Shown in pieces: positions 1 to 8,289 of a stretch of 64,000 nucleotides of DNA. The DNA is from an uncultured Hyphomicrobiales bacterium (GTDB lineage Bacteria; Pseudomonadota; Alphaproteobacteria; Rhizobiales; Beijerinckiaceae): assembly GCA_903847605.1 (NCBI GenBank), contig CAINED010000067.1:22664-86663 (forward strand). Reading direction: 5' to 3'. A model generated the notes under the pieces. The model was not told the origin of the DNA and did not search any database. It saw only the letters and a list, made by a program, of their open reading frames with translations. The position numbers were made by a program, and so were the translations under genes. Every line of letters starts with the position of its first letter. Position 1 is the stretch's first letter.

Positions 1-593
1 GGGATATAGAATTGCATTCCGGCGACGGGCAAATTGAAACCGCCGCCGACACTCCAGAGAATGCCGATAAAGGCCGAGGCGGAGAGGATTGCCGAGAACA
101 GGCCGATGACGAGATCGGTCAGCGGCTCGATCGTCATGCGCACGTCGTCGGCGATCCGATATTCCGGATTGGGCGGCTCGCGTCCGGAGGCCTTCAGCTT
201 CTGAAAGCGATTGCCGCCCAGCCAGCGGTCCATGAGTCTGCGGGTGATCCATTCGCGCCAGCGCGTCTGCAGAATTTCGCGCGACAGCACGATGCAGACG
301 CCGACAAATGCGGTTGCGAAGACCAGCACGGGCAGGATTGCGACGGTGCGCCAGATGGCCACCGAATCGCGTTTGTCGATGGCGTCGAAAAACCAGCCCT
401 GCCACCGGTTCGCGAGCACGTTCACGCCGAGCAGGACGGATAGCGACGCAGCCAGCGCAAGTGTCAGAAACCAGGCCTGCGCGAAGGTCGGCCCGCTCCA
501 CCATCCCCGGGTCAGCAGATGGAAAGCATGGGCGATGCGGCGCACCTCGGCGAGCGCGCCCTTGCCATTTTGCCCGATGTCCTCGCCCTGCAT
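1..593 (-). CDS. SbmA/BacA-like ABC transporter, fused permease/ATPase (partial)
   Basis: The visible 197 codons are the N-terminal part of an inner-membrane half transporter in which the permease precedes an ATPase domain that lies beyond the left edge. A hydrophobic stretch (AWFLTLALAASLSVLLGVNV) is followed by NRWQGWFFDAI, an arginine-rich REILQTRWREW segment and NPEYRIADDVRMT. These are typical of the SbmA/BacA/YddA group (peptide, bleomycin or cobalamin uptake). The start is the ATG whose complement is at 591-593. No other ATG lies in frame just upstream. The gene diverges from mtgA across 183 bp. The substrate cannot be told from this fragment. The family call is firm and the completeness of the gene is unknown. 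Confidence 0.82.
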   Translation of the reverse strand, partial: MQGEDIGQNGKGALAEVRRIAHAFHLLTRGWWSGPTFAQAWFLTLALAASLSVLLGVNVLANRWQGWFFDAIDKRDSVAIWRTVAILPVLVFATAFVGVCIVLSREILQTRWREWITRRLMDRWLGGNRFQKLKASGREPPNPEYRIADDVRMTIEPLTDLVIGLFSAILSASAFIGILWSVGGGFNLPVAGMQFYI

Positions 594-776
594 AGACCGC
601 CCGGTTCCCTCGCATGCGCGAACGACCTTGGCGGTGGCCGGCGCCGGCTCATGAATACATGGAGCGGCCCGAATTGCGAGAATTTTGTGACTCTGGGGAT
701 GGCGGCGCGGCGGGGAAGCGGGTAGCCGTGCTCATTCCCTTCGGCGGAAGGGTCGGAGTGTCCTATATTCCCGATC

Positions 777-1544
777 ATGTCGTCGATGAACAGGACCAGT
801 TCGGCAACCGGGCCGGGCGAAGCCGGGGCGGGCAAGGCGAGGCCGCGCTGGCGCTGGCTGAGGTGGTTACGCCGCGCCCTGCTGGCCGCTGTCCTGCTCG
901 TCGTGGCGGTTCAGGCATGGTTTCTCGCCCGCGTCGTCATCCTCGCCTATTCCTATCCCGCCACCACATCTTTCATGGATGCGGAGCGCGTGCGCCTTCG
1001 CGCATTGAAGCCGCCGGTCGAAATCAGGCGGAACTGGGTTGCCTATTCGGCAATCGCCGTGCCGGCGAAACAGGCGGTCATCGCCTCGGAGGATGCGCGC
1101 TTCATGGCGCATTGGGGTGTCGACTGGGGCGCTGTGCGCGCGGCCCTGCGAACCAACGAGCGCCGCGGCCGTATCGCACTCGGCGGCTCGACGATTTCGA
1201 TGCAACTGGCCAAGAACATGTTTCTCTCGGCCGACCGCAGCTATCTTCGCAAGGGGCAGGAGATCGTCATCGCGCATATGATGGAAGCGGTTCTCGGCAA
1301 GCGCCGCATTCTCGAAATCTATCTGAATTCCGTGGAATGGGGCGTCGGCGTTTTCGGCATCGAGGCCGCGTCGAGGCACTATTTCAATAAATCCGCCGCG
1401 CAGCTTTCACAACGCGAAGCGGCATGGCTCGCCGCGATTCTGCCTGCGCCCAAGCGCTACGACCGGCAGCGCAATTCGCAGTTCGCCAATCGCAAGGCGA
1501 GCATCGTGATGCGTCGCATGGCTGCGAGCGACTATCCGAAATAG
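777..1544 (+). CDS. mtgA: Monofunctional biosynthetic peptidoglycan transglycosylase
   Basis: The 255-residue protein polymerises lipid II into glycan strands at the outer face of the inner membrane (GT51 family). A basic N-terminus is followed by one membrane anchor (about residues 33-57). The GT51 motifs appear in order: EDARFMAHWG with the catalytic Glu105, GGSTISMQLAKN (136-147), RKGQEIVIAHMME (158-170) and KRRILEIYLNSVEWG (175-189). There is no transpeptidase domain, and the length is usual for MtgA. An alternative ATG lies three codons downstream, and neither start has a strong Shine-Dalgarno. The gene converges with the TRAP permease gene, with only 5 bp between stops. Confidence 0.95.
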   Translation: MSSMNRTSSATGPGEAGAGKARPRWRWLRWLRRALLAAVLLVVAVQAWFLARVVILAYSYPATTSFMDAERVRLRALKPPVEIRRNWVAYSAIAVPAKQAVIASEDARFMAHWGVDWGAVRAALRTNERRGRIALGGSTISMQLAKNMFLSADRSYLRKGQEIVIAHMMEAVLGKRRILEIYLNSVEWGVGVFGIEAASRHYFNKSAAQLSQREAAWLAAILPAPKRYDRQRNSQFANRKASIVMRRMAASDYPK

Positions 1545-1549
1545 CTGGT

Positions 1550-2830
1550 CTAGTTCGACATCATCAGCTTCACGCCGATCAACGATATCTCGGGAATGTA
1601 GGTGATCAGCGCCAGCGCGATGAGATAGATCACCACGAAGGGAATGATGCCCCGATAGATCGACTCCAGCTTGATGCCGAGCACCGATTGCGCGACGAAG
1701 ATATTTATCCCGAAGGGCGGATGGAACAGGCCGATGGCGAGATTGACCGTCACGACGATGCCGAAATGCACGGTGTCGATACCGACCGCCTTTACGACGG
1801 GAACAAGCAGTGGCGTCAGCAGCAGGATCGCCGAGAGCGGGTCGAGGAAGCAGCCGACGACGAGCAGGAGAATGTTGATCGCCAGCAGCAGCATCCACGG
1901 CGAGACGCTGTAGTCTTTCAACAGGGCGACCATCGCCGCCGGCACCTGATTGACGGTGAGAATCCAGCCGAAGACGCCCGCGCAGGCGACAATGATCAAC
2001 ACTTGCGACGTAAAGACCGCCGTGGCGCCGGCCGCAGCGACGATGTCGCGGAACGACAGTTCGCGGAATACGAAGCGCGTGACAAGCGCTGCGTAGATCG
2101 TGGCGACCGCCGCCGCTTCGGTCGGCGAAAACACGCCGCCATAGATGCCGCCGAGAATGATGACGGGCGCGCCGAGCGCCCAAAGGCCACGCACCGTCGC
2201 GGTCCACATGCGCTTGCCGTTGAAGCGTTCGCCCGCATCGAAATTATGCTTCTTCGCGTACCACATCACGTAAGCGGCAAGCATGGCAGCAATCAGAAGT
2301 CCCGGCACAATGCCGGCTGCATAGAGGCGCGGTACGGATTCCTGCGCCGCCGCGCCGTAGACGATCATGGGAATCGACGGCGGGATGATGATGTCGATGG
2401 CTCCGACAGCCGTCACAAGCCCCGCTGCGAAATGTTCGGGATAGCCGCCGCGGCGCATGGCCGGATACATGACCTTGCCGATGGTCGCGACCGTCGCGGC
2501 GCTGACACCGGAAATCGCGCCGAAGATCGCGGCGGTGCCGACGGTCGTGACGCCGAGCGATCCCCGAACCGGGCTCGCGCCCGCCTGCACGAAATCGACG
2601 AGACGCTGCGCGACGCTGCCGCGCCCCATCAATTCGCCCGCATAGATGAAGAACGGCACGGCCAGCAAGGCGAAGGCGTTGATCGAGCCGAAGAGATGCT
2701 GATGCAGCACGATCGGTTGCACTTGCAGGAAGAACATGACGGCGACCGTCACAGCCGTCAGCAGCACCAGAAAGATCGGGAAACCCAGAAGAAGAAGAAC
2801 GATGGGAACGACGATGAGCGCGAAACTCAT
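1550..2830 (-). CDS. dctM: TRAP transporter large permease (DctM family)
   Basis: This 426-residue integral membrane subunit carries the Na+-coupled substrate path of a tripartite ATP-independent periplasmic transporter. It is almost wholly hydrophobic with about 12 segments. Visible DctM hallmarks include GELMGRGSVAQRLVDF, GTAAIFGAISGVSAATVATIGKVMYPAM and DIIIPPSIPMIVYG. An upstream extension is open in frame, but the ATG at 2830 begins the family-typical N-terminus (MSFALIVVPIVLLLLG). That ATG overlaps the stop of the small permease in an ATGA, which indicates translational coupling. It is the last gene of a DctP-DctQ-DctM operon. The substrate is unknown; the divergent Rieske oxygenase suggests an aromatic or other organic acid (inference). 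Confidence 0.93.
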   Translation of the reverse strand: MSFALIVVPIVLLLLGFPIFLVLLTAVTVAVMFFLQVQPIVLHQHLFGSINAFALLAVPFFIYAGELMGRGSVAQRLVDFVQAGASPVRGSLGVTTVGTAAIFGAISGVSAATVATIGKVMYPAMRRGGYPEHFAAGLVTAVGAIDIIIPPSIPMIVYGAAAQESVPRLYAAGIVPGLLIAAMLAAYVMWYAKKHNFDAGERFNGKRMWTATVRGLWALGAPVIILGGIYGGVFSPTEAAAVATIYAALVTRFVFRELSFRDIVAAAGATAVFTSQVLIIVACAGVFGWILTVNQVPAAMVALLKDYSVSPWMLLLAINILLLVVGCFLDPLSAILLLTPLLVPVVKAVGIDTVHFGIVVTVNLAIGLFHPPFGINIFVAQSVLGIKLESIYRGIIPFVVIYLIALALITYIPEISLIGVKLMMSN

Positions 2831-3360
2831 GGCTGCGCGCTCCCGGATTCGGCGTCGCCACCCACTGGTTTTTCGCCGCCTGTGATCGTCGCCGCGAGCA
2901 GAAGCAGCACGATCAGCACGAGGCCGGTGAGTACGGCGGCATGGGGAATCCACATGGGGATATGCGCGACATCGCTCTCATAGCCTAGCATCATCATGCG
3001 GCTGACATAGTCCCACGATTGCACCACCGTGTAGCCGACGACGAACAGGCAGATGACGAATTCGGCGACGCGAAGGGTTTTGCGGATCGAAGGAGGAAAG
3101 CGATTTGATAAAGCGTCCATGCGTAAATGCATGTTGCGCCACGTCACGACAGCCGTGCCGAGAAACGCCATCCAGATCAGCGCGAAGACCTGTACTTCCT
3201 CCGCGCCGAGGATGCTCTTGTTGAAGACGTAGCGGCCGATGACGTTCACGAAATTCAGGCAAATCGTGAGGATGAGCATAAGGCCCAAAAACCATTCGAG
3301 GCCGCGCATCAGCGCGCCGACTGTCTTTTTCACAGGAGCCCCCAGACCCTTTGCATCCAT
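2827..3360 (-). CDS. dctQ: TRAP transporter small permease (DctQ family)
   Basis: The 177-residue protein has four predicted membrane segments. The first pair holds the family signature NVIGRYVFNKSILGAEEVQVFALIW, followed by GTAVVTWRNMHLRMD. It is the small membrane partner of DctM in the TRAP complex. The chosen ATG (3360) gives MDAKGLG; a longer start 14 codons upstream is possible but lacks a clear ribosome site. The stop overlaps the dctM start by 4 bp, and 53 bp separate the gene from dctP upstream. Confidence 0.9.
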   Translation of the reverse strand: MDAKGLGAPVKKTVGALMRGLEWFLGLMLILTICLNFVNVIGRYVFNKSILGAEEVQVFALIWMAFLGTAVVTWRNMHLRMDALSNRFPPSIRKTLRVAEFVICLFVVGYTVVQSWDYVSRMMMLGYESDVAHIPMWIPHAAVLTGLVLIVLLLLAATITGGEKPVGGDAESGSAQP

Positions 3361-3413
3361 AAGACAATGGCTGCGCGCTGGTTTGCACGCAGCCATTCCC
3401 ATTGCTTTTCTGA

Positions 3414-4415
3414 CTAGCGATACTTGTCCGCTGCGGCTTTCAGCGCTTCGTAATCCGCCTTGAAGGCGGCGTTGCGCTCGAGGATCGGCGGCAGGACGGA
3501 ATGCGTCTGCTCAAGATAGTTCCTGGCTTCCGCCGCCGGCATGACGATGAGTTCGCCCTTGTTGGACGACCAAACGCCCTTGGCCTTCTCGATATCCGCC
3601 GTCGCCCAGGGAACGAGATTGGCTTCGAGCCCCTGCGCTTCCTCACGCACGATCTTTTCGAGATCGGGGCCGAGTGACTTGAGGAAGCGGGAATTCGACA
3701 GCACCGGCCCGATGATGACCGAAGCCGGCAGTTCCGTCAGCGCTTTTGCGACGTCATAATATTTGAACGAAGTGAACACCGTGAGGCCGGCGATGAAGCC
3801 GTCGATGGTCTTGTTCTGCATGGCAGGCAGCACTTCGCCGAGCGGTAAAGACAGCGGCGAGACGCCCATCTTCTTGAAGGGCTCGAGATGCAGCGGCGCG
3901 CCGCCGGGCACGCGGATCTTCTGGCCTTTCAGGTCGGAGACTGCGCGCACGGGCTTGTGCGAGAGCATCCACAGCGGCGAATGCACGAAGAACGAGACCG
4001 CCTCGACGCCCTTGGTATTGCCGAAGCTCTGAATGCGCTTGCGGATGTCGGGATCGGAAAAGATCTTGTGGCCGTGCGCGGGATTATCGAACAGGCCGGG
4101 GGTGTCGAACACAAGGAAGCGCGGCTCGAGGCCGACGTAGAAGCCCGAGGCCACGATCACCATTTCGATCGTGCCGAGCGCTACGCCCTCGACGGTTGCG
4201 GGAATGTTGCCGAGCTGGTTCGCCGGATAGAATTCTACGGCGAATTTGCCCGGCGCGCGCTTGTCGACGCGCTCCTTGAACAGCCGCGCCCATTCCTGGC
4301 TGGCGTCGTTCACGGTGGGCGAAGATATCTTGATCTTGATTTGCGCCTGCGCCGCGGGCGCAGCGGCCCCGACGAGCAGCGCGGCCGCCGCCGCGCGCAT
4401 GAAGTTCTTCAGCAT
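3414..4415 (-). CDS. dctP: TRAP transporter substrate-binding protein (DctP family)
   Basis: This periplasmic solute receptor has 333 residues, the usual DctP length. The signal peptide runs to about residue 24 with an AQA-Q cleavage site. Family features are PTVNDASQEWARLFKERVDKR near the mature N-terminus, GTIEMVIVASG and LKGQKIRVPGGAPLHLEPFKKMG. The start at 4415 sits behind GGAGAGGGAGAG. A longer in-frame ORF begins 12 codons upstream but lacks the signal-peptide logic. It is first in the operon with the two permease genes. The ligand is not predictable here. Confidence 0.93.
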   Translation of the reverse strand: MLKNFMRAAAAALLVGAAAPAAQAQIKIKISSPTVNDASQEWARLFKERVDKRAPGKFAVEFYPANQLGNIPATVEGVALGTIEMVIVASGFYVGLEPRFLVFDTPGLFDNPAHGHKIFSDPDIRKRIQSFGNTKGVEAVSFFVHSPLWMLSHKPVRAVSDLKGQKIRVPGGAPLHLEPFKKMGVSPLSLPLGEVLPAMQNKTIDGFIAGLTVFTSFKYYDVAKALTELPASVIIGPVLSNSRFLKSLGPDLEKIVREEAQGLEANLVPWATADIEKAKGVWSSNKGELIVMPAAEARNYLEQTHSVLPPILERNAAFKADYEALKAAADKYR

Positions 4416-4562
4416 GGTTCTCTCCCTCTCCAAAAATCCCTGACCACCCATCGCGCCCGGACGTCCTCTCTCGGACCGCAGCCGTCACCATAAGCCATCG
4501 TCGCAGGCCGGAAAGCGCAAACTGCGCCCGGCCTCCCACCTAGACCGCCTTCATCGTATTAT

Positions 4563-4574
4563 GTGCAAATGCAC
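4563..4574. promoter_or_regulatory. Inverted repeat GTGCA-N2-TGCAC in a divergent promoter region
   Basis: The sequence GTGCAAATGCAC lies in the 282-bp gap between the divergent TRAP operon and the Rieske oxygenase gene. Related GTGC/GCAC pairs with a 6-nt spacer recur at 6003-6016 and 6043-6056 on the far side of the oxygenase gene. An operator for a local regulator is inferred. No regulator gene is encoded nearby, and the spacing differs between copies. Confidence 0.3.
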
Positions 4575-4697
4575 TTGTCACTGGATTTTCATCGGAAGCT
4601 TCGTTGACGCCTTGGGAAATCGGAGCATAACCTGCCGCCGGAAACCAAGAAGCGGTCCTCGCATGGGCGCGCCGCATAACGATACAGGGAGGCGCAA

Positions 4698-6002
4698 ATG
4701 CTCACGGCGCAGGAAAATCAGCTACTGACGCGTGTCGGGCCCGGAACGGCCATGGGCAGTCTCATGCGCCGCTACTGGCTCCCGGTCTGCACGTCGGCGC
4801 AATTGCCGAAGCCGGATGGCGATCCGGTCCGTGTGAAGCTGCTGGGCGAGAATTTTGTCGCTTTCCGGAATACGGCCGGCAATGTCGGCGTTCTCGAAGA
4901 GTATTGCATGCACCGCCGCGCCTCGCTCGCCATGGGCCGTGTGGAGGAGGGCGGCATCCGCTGCCTCTATCACGGCTGGAAATTCGGCGTGGACGGCACG
5001 ATCCAGGAAACGCCCAACCATTGCGACGAGCGATTTCGTACACGCCTCAAGGCGCCGGCCTTTCCGGTTCGCGAGGCGGGCGGAATGATCTGGGCCTATA
5101 TCGGCCCGAAGGACAAGGAGCCCGTCTTCCAGCGCTACGAGTTTTTCGACGGTCCCGACGAAAACCGCTGTGTCTTCCGCATCAACATTCCCTGCAACTT
5201 CCTGCAGCTCTGGGAAGGCGGCACGGATTCCTCGCATGTCGGAATCCTGCATTGCAATCTCGCCAACCCCGACTGGAAGAACAAGGCTTCCTTCGTGCCC
5301 GACATGGAGGACTATACCTCCGTTGCGCTCGCAACCGGCGACAACGCGCCAACACTCGAAATCGAGAACACCCCTTATGGCTATCACTATGGCGCGAAGC
5401 GGCAGGGACCGCCGCTCGATGACGGCAGCCCGACGTGGTCGGTGCGCGTGACGCCCGTCATCATGCCGACATGCCGCATCATTCCCCTGCGCGAATATCA
5501 GTTCTTTGTCTTCGAAGTGCCGCAGGACGATCACAAGACGTCGACCTATATCATCGCCCACGGCCCGAAGCCTTTCGACCGGGTCAAGATGCGCGCCGTG
5601 CTCGGCCTCGACAACGACCGTCTCTGGAAAGAAGGCGATTTCGAATATCGCGCCACCGAAGACAACAGATGGTTCCAGGATCGCAGCCGCATCGAGGAAA
5701 CCTGGTCCGGCCTTGCGGGCCTCGTTCCCGAGGATTCCAGCATTTCGGTCTCGATGGGTCCGATCGTCGAGCGCGAGAAGGAAGTGCTTGTGGCGGCAGA
5801 CGCCGCCGTGGTGCGCCTGCGCGAGCGGCTTCTGGAGAATCTGCGCCGTCACGAACGTGGCGAGGAGCCTTTGGGACTTTCTATCGCCGATTACAGCAAG
5901 GTGCGAAGCCTCGCCGACACCAACGTGCCGCACAACGAGCGCTGGCAGGATCATCTGCCGGGCAATTTGGGCTCCGCGCGCGTCTCGCGCGTGCCAGCGT
6001 AA
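4698..6002 (+). CDS. Rieske [2Fe-2S] aromatic ring-hydroxylating oxygenase, alpha subunit
   Basis: The 434-residue protein is of the phthalate 4,5-dioxygenase-like type. The Rieske cluster ligands are C70-x-H72 and C89-x2-H92, in an N-terminal domain. The mononuclear iron site is visible as D177-x2-H180-x4-H185 after CNFLQLWEGG. It should hydroxylate or demethylate an aromatic substrate using electrons from a separate ferredoxin reductase. No reductase gene is nearby, so the partner must be encoded elsewhere. The start follows GGGAGG with good spacing. The gene is divergent from the TRAP operon, whose cargo may be its substrate (inference). The exact substrate is unknown. Confidence 0.9.
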   Translation: MLTAQENQLLTRVGPGTAMGSLMRRYWLPVCTSAQLPKPDGDPVRVKLLGENFVAFRNTAGNVGVLEEYCMHRRASLAMGRVEEGGIRCLYHGWKFGVDGTIQETPNHCDERFRTRLKAPAFPVREAGGMIWAYIGPKDKEPVFQRYEFFDGPDENRCVFRINIPCNFLQLWEGGTDSSHVGILHCNLANPDWKNKASFVPDMEDYTSVALATGDNAPTLEIENTPYGYHYGAKRQGPPLDDGSPTWSVRVTPVIMPTCRIIPLREYQFFVFEVPQDDHKTSTYIIAHGPKPFDRVKMRAVLGLDNDRLWKEGDFEYRATEDNRWFQDRSRIEETWSGLAGLVPEDSSISVSMGPIVEREKEVLVAADAAVVRLRERLLENLRRHERGEEPLGLSIADYSKVRSLADTNVPHNERWQDHLPGNLGSARVSRVPA

Positions 6003-6107
6003 GTGCGCAATCGCACAGCCATCGCGCCTGTTTCCGGCAAGTGTGCGCCAATGCACTTGGTAATACACTTGGCAAAGTGCGTGGCAAACTAACTGCAGGA
6101 GGCTGGA

Positions 6108-6404
6108 ATGAAAACGACGCTGACGATGATCGCGGGCAGCGCCTTGGCGCTTGCTTTTCTCGCTGCTCCGGCGAGCGCGCAAGTTCCGCGCGGCACCTGT
6201 CTGATTGCCGACCCCACGGGGACGCCGCTTAACGTGCGCGCGTCGCCCGGCGGCCGCATCGTCGGCAATCTCTATAACGGCGATTATGTCGTGTTGCGCA
6301 CGACCTCGCGCGATGCGAATGGCAGGGCATGGGGCCTTGTGGGAGGCACAGACGGCAGCACGCACGGCTGGGTGTTCCGCGAATTCATCTCCTGCCGCAA
6401 CTGA
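6108..6404 (+). CDS. Small secreted SH3b-domain protein
   Basis: The 98-residue protein has a clear signal peptide (cleavage after PASA, about residue 24). A compact bacterial SH3 domain follows, with PLNVRASPGGRIVGNLYNGDYV, a Trp-Gly pair and HGWVFREFISC at the C-terminus. Such domains usually bind cell-wall peptides, but the role here is unknown. A strong ribosome site (AGGAGG) precedes the ATG. Only 20 bp separate it from the next small exported protein, so the two are probably co-transcribed. Confidence 0.8.
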   Translation: MKTTLTMIAGSALALAFLAAPASAQVPRGTCLIADPTGTPLNVRASPGGRIVGNLYNGDYVVLRTTSRDANGRAWGLVGGTDGSTHGWVFREFISCRN

Positions 6405-6424
6405 CGCATTCCAGGGCCGATCTG

Positions 6425-6787
6425 ATGAGGACCGTATTGGCTCTCGCAACGACGCTTGCGTTCGCCTGTCTTGACGCGCCCGCCGCGCAGGCGCGCGATG
6501 TCCGCTGCACAGTTCACGAATACCGCACGACGCCGCTCGATGGCCCCTGCAATTTCGAGCCTGACGGCCGCGACGGCTCGTTCACACTGTCTTCACGCCA
6601 CACAGGCGCCGCGCTCTACGGCGATGTCGTGCTCATTTCGGTCACCATGATATCTCCGGGCGTTGCCGAAGTGCGCGGCCTCACCCGCGGCGGCGCAAAT
6701 TCGCGCTGGGGCGAAGCGCGCCGCTCGACACAGGATCGCTCCTGCTGGACTGGTTCCGACTTTCAGGTCTGCGCCCGTTCGCCCTGA
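6425..6787 (+). CDS. Small secreted hypothetical protein
   Basis: The 120-residue protein begins with a signal peptide (MRTVLALATTLAFACLDAPAAQA). Four cysteines remain in the mature part, which could form two disulfides. No family is recognised. The ATG at 6425 was chosen because an upstream in-frame extension would bury the signal peptide. It lies just downstream of the SH3b gene and both are exported, which suggests a shared periplasmic or surface role (inference). Confidence 0.65.
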   Translation: MRTVLALATTLAFACLDAPAAQARDVRCTVHEYRTTPLDGPCNFEPDGRDGSFTLSSRHTGAALYGDVVLISVTMISPGVAEVRGLTRGGANSRWGEARRSTQDRSCWTGSDFQVCARSP

Positions 6788-6889
6788 AACTTTGCAACAG
6801 AGAATTTGATTGGCTTGGCTGCAGGAACTCGTCGCTTTCGGCCAAATGACTCTATAGTTTCGGCGTCACGAATTTGCCCGGTTCGGATC

Positions 6890-7159
6890 ATGCCGAAAGT
6901 TGTTTTCACCGCGAATATTCAGCGCCTCGTCGAATGTCCCGATACGTTCGTCGAGGGCAGCGATGTACGCACGGCGCTCGAAGGCGTGTTTCGCGAAAAT
7001 CCGCGCGCGCGGGGCTATATCCTCGACGACCAAGCGGCATTGCGAAAGCACATCGCAGTCTTCGTCAATCGCGTTTTGGTGCGCGATCGCATTCGCCTGA
7101 GCGATCCCGTCCCGGAAGACGGAATAGTTTACGTCATGCAGGCGCTTTCGGGAGGATAG
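6890..7159 (+). CDS. MoaD/ThiS-like ubiquitin-fold protein with C-terminal Gly-Gly
   Basis: The 89-residue protein begins MPKVVFTANIQRLVECPD and ends VYVMQALSGG. It has the beta-grasp pattern of MoaD/ThiS sulfur carriers, including IAVFVNRVLVRD and the terminal Gly-Gly needed for adenylation and thiocarboxylate formation. No MoaE, MoeB, ThiG or other E1-like partner is in the window. The gene stops 3 bp before the next one. The GGAGG that encodes its last glycines is also the ribosome site of that gene, so the two proteins are translationally linked. Pairs of this kind with an Asp-box protein are known in proteobacteria; I know of no established function. Confidence 0.8.
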   Translation: MPKVVFTANIQRLVECPDTFVEGSDVRTALEGVFRENPRARGYILDDQAALRKHIAVFVNRVLVRDRIRLSDPVPEDGIVYVMQALSGG

Positions 7160-7162
7160 GCT

Positions 7163-8263
7163 TTGAGCGATCGCATTCTCGTTTCCACTCGCAAGGGGCT
7201 TTTCACGGTCGAACGCGCAAACGGTTCGTGGAAGATCGCCGGGGCCGATTTCCTCGGAGACAACGTCACGCTCGCCATTTCGGACCCGCGCAGCGGTCAT
7301 CTCTATGCCGCGCTGGATCACGGCCATTTCGGCGTAAAGATGCAGCGCTTTGCCGATGGCGCATGGAGCGAAACTCACGCGCCCGTCTATCCGCCCAAAC
7401 CCGAAGGTCTTGAAGAGAAGGACATGTGGGGCAGGGAGATCCAGTGGACCACGAACCGCATCTGGGCGCTGGCGCCGGGCGGGCAGGATCAACCGGGAAC
7501 GCTCTGGTGCGGCACATTGCCGGGCGGGTTGTTTCGCTCGGACGATCACGGCGCAAGCTGGACGATGTGCGAAACGCTGTGGCGTCATCCCAAACGCATT
7601 CAGTGGATGGGCGGCGGCGCGGATTTGCCAGGCCTGCATTCGATCTGCGTCGATCCGCGCAACTCCGATCACGTTTGCATCGGCGTTTCCACGGGCGGGC
7701 TCTGGTTCACCGCCGACGGCGGCGCGACGTGGACGCAGCGCGGCGAGGGCATGCGCGCCGAACATGTGCCGCCCGAAATGACGCACGACCCCATATCGCA
7801 GGACGTTCATTGCCTCGTGCAATGCGCGGCGAGCCCCGAACGCATGTGGGTGCAGCATCACAACGCTATCTTCATGTCTTCCGACGCCGGACGAAATTTT
7901 ACCGAGATCGTCGATGTGAAACCTTCGGTCTTCGGCTTTCCCGTCGTCGTGCATCCGCGCGAGCCTGACACGGCGTGGTTCGCGCCGGAGATTAAGGACG
8001 AGCGGCGCATTCCCGTCGGCGGCAGGCTCGTCGTCACGCGCACGCGCGACGGCGGCAAGACCTTTGAAACGCTAAGCCGTGGCCTGCCGCAGGAACACGC
8101 CTATGACGTCGTCTATCGTCACGCTATGGATATCGACGGCAGCGGCGATCGTCTCGTCATCGGCTCGACGACGGGCGGTCTCTGGATCAGCGAAAATCAG
8201 GGCGACGACTGGCAGATGGTGAGCCATACGCTGCCGCCGGTTTATGCGACGCGGTTTGCGTAA
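7163..8263 (+). CDS. Asp-box (BNR) beta-propeller protein, sialidase-like
   Basis: The 366-residue protein carries five Asp-box motifs (S/T-x-D-x-G-x-x-W/F): about residues 125-133 (RSDDHGASW), 182-190 (FTADGGATW), 239-246, 293-301 and 342-350. This predicts a six- or seven-bladed propeller, the fold of exo-sialidases and plant-type photosystem assembly factors. No signal peptide is visible, so it is probably cytoplasmic and a true sialidase role is doubtful. The start is a TTG behind GGAGG, which overlaps the end of the upstream MoaD-like gene. The tight pairing suggests that the propeller binds or is modified with the ubiquitin-fold protein (inference). Confidence 0.75.
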   Translation: MSDRILVSTRKGLFTVERANGSWKIAGADFLGDNVTLAISDPRSGHLYAALDHGHFGVKMQRFADGAWSETHAPVYPPKPEGLEEKDMWGREIQWTTNRIWALAPGGQDQPGTLWCGTLPGGLFRSDDHGASWTMCETLWRHPKRIQWMGGGADLPGLHSICVDPRNSDHVCIGVSTGGLWFTADGGATWTQRGEGMRAEHVPPEMTHDPISQDVHCLVQCAASPERMWVQHHNAIFMSSDAGRNFTEIVDVKPSVFGFPVVVHPREPDTAWFAPEIKDERRIPVGGRLVVTRTRDGGKTFETLSRGLPQEHAYDVVYRHAMDIDGSGDRLVIGSTTGGLWISENQGDDWQMVSHTLPPVYATRFA

Positions 8264-8289
8264 ACACTGGCTACGCTACTTCCCGAGGT

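Noticed and set aside
6890..7159. Assignment of the MoaD/ThiS-like gene as a molybdopterin synthase subunit
   Set aside because: No moaE, moaA, moaC or thiG gene is adjacent, and the gene is coupled to an Asp-box propeller, so a moaD symbol is not justified.
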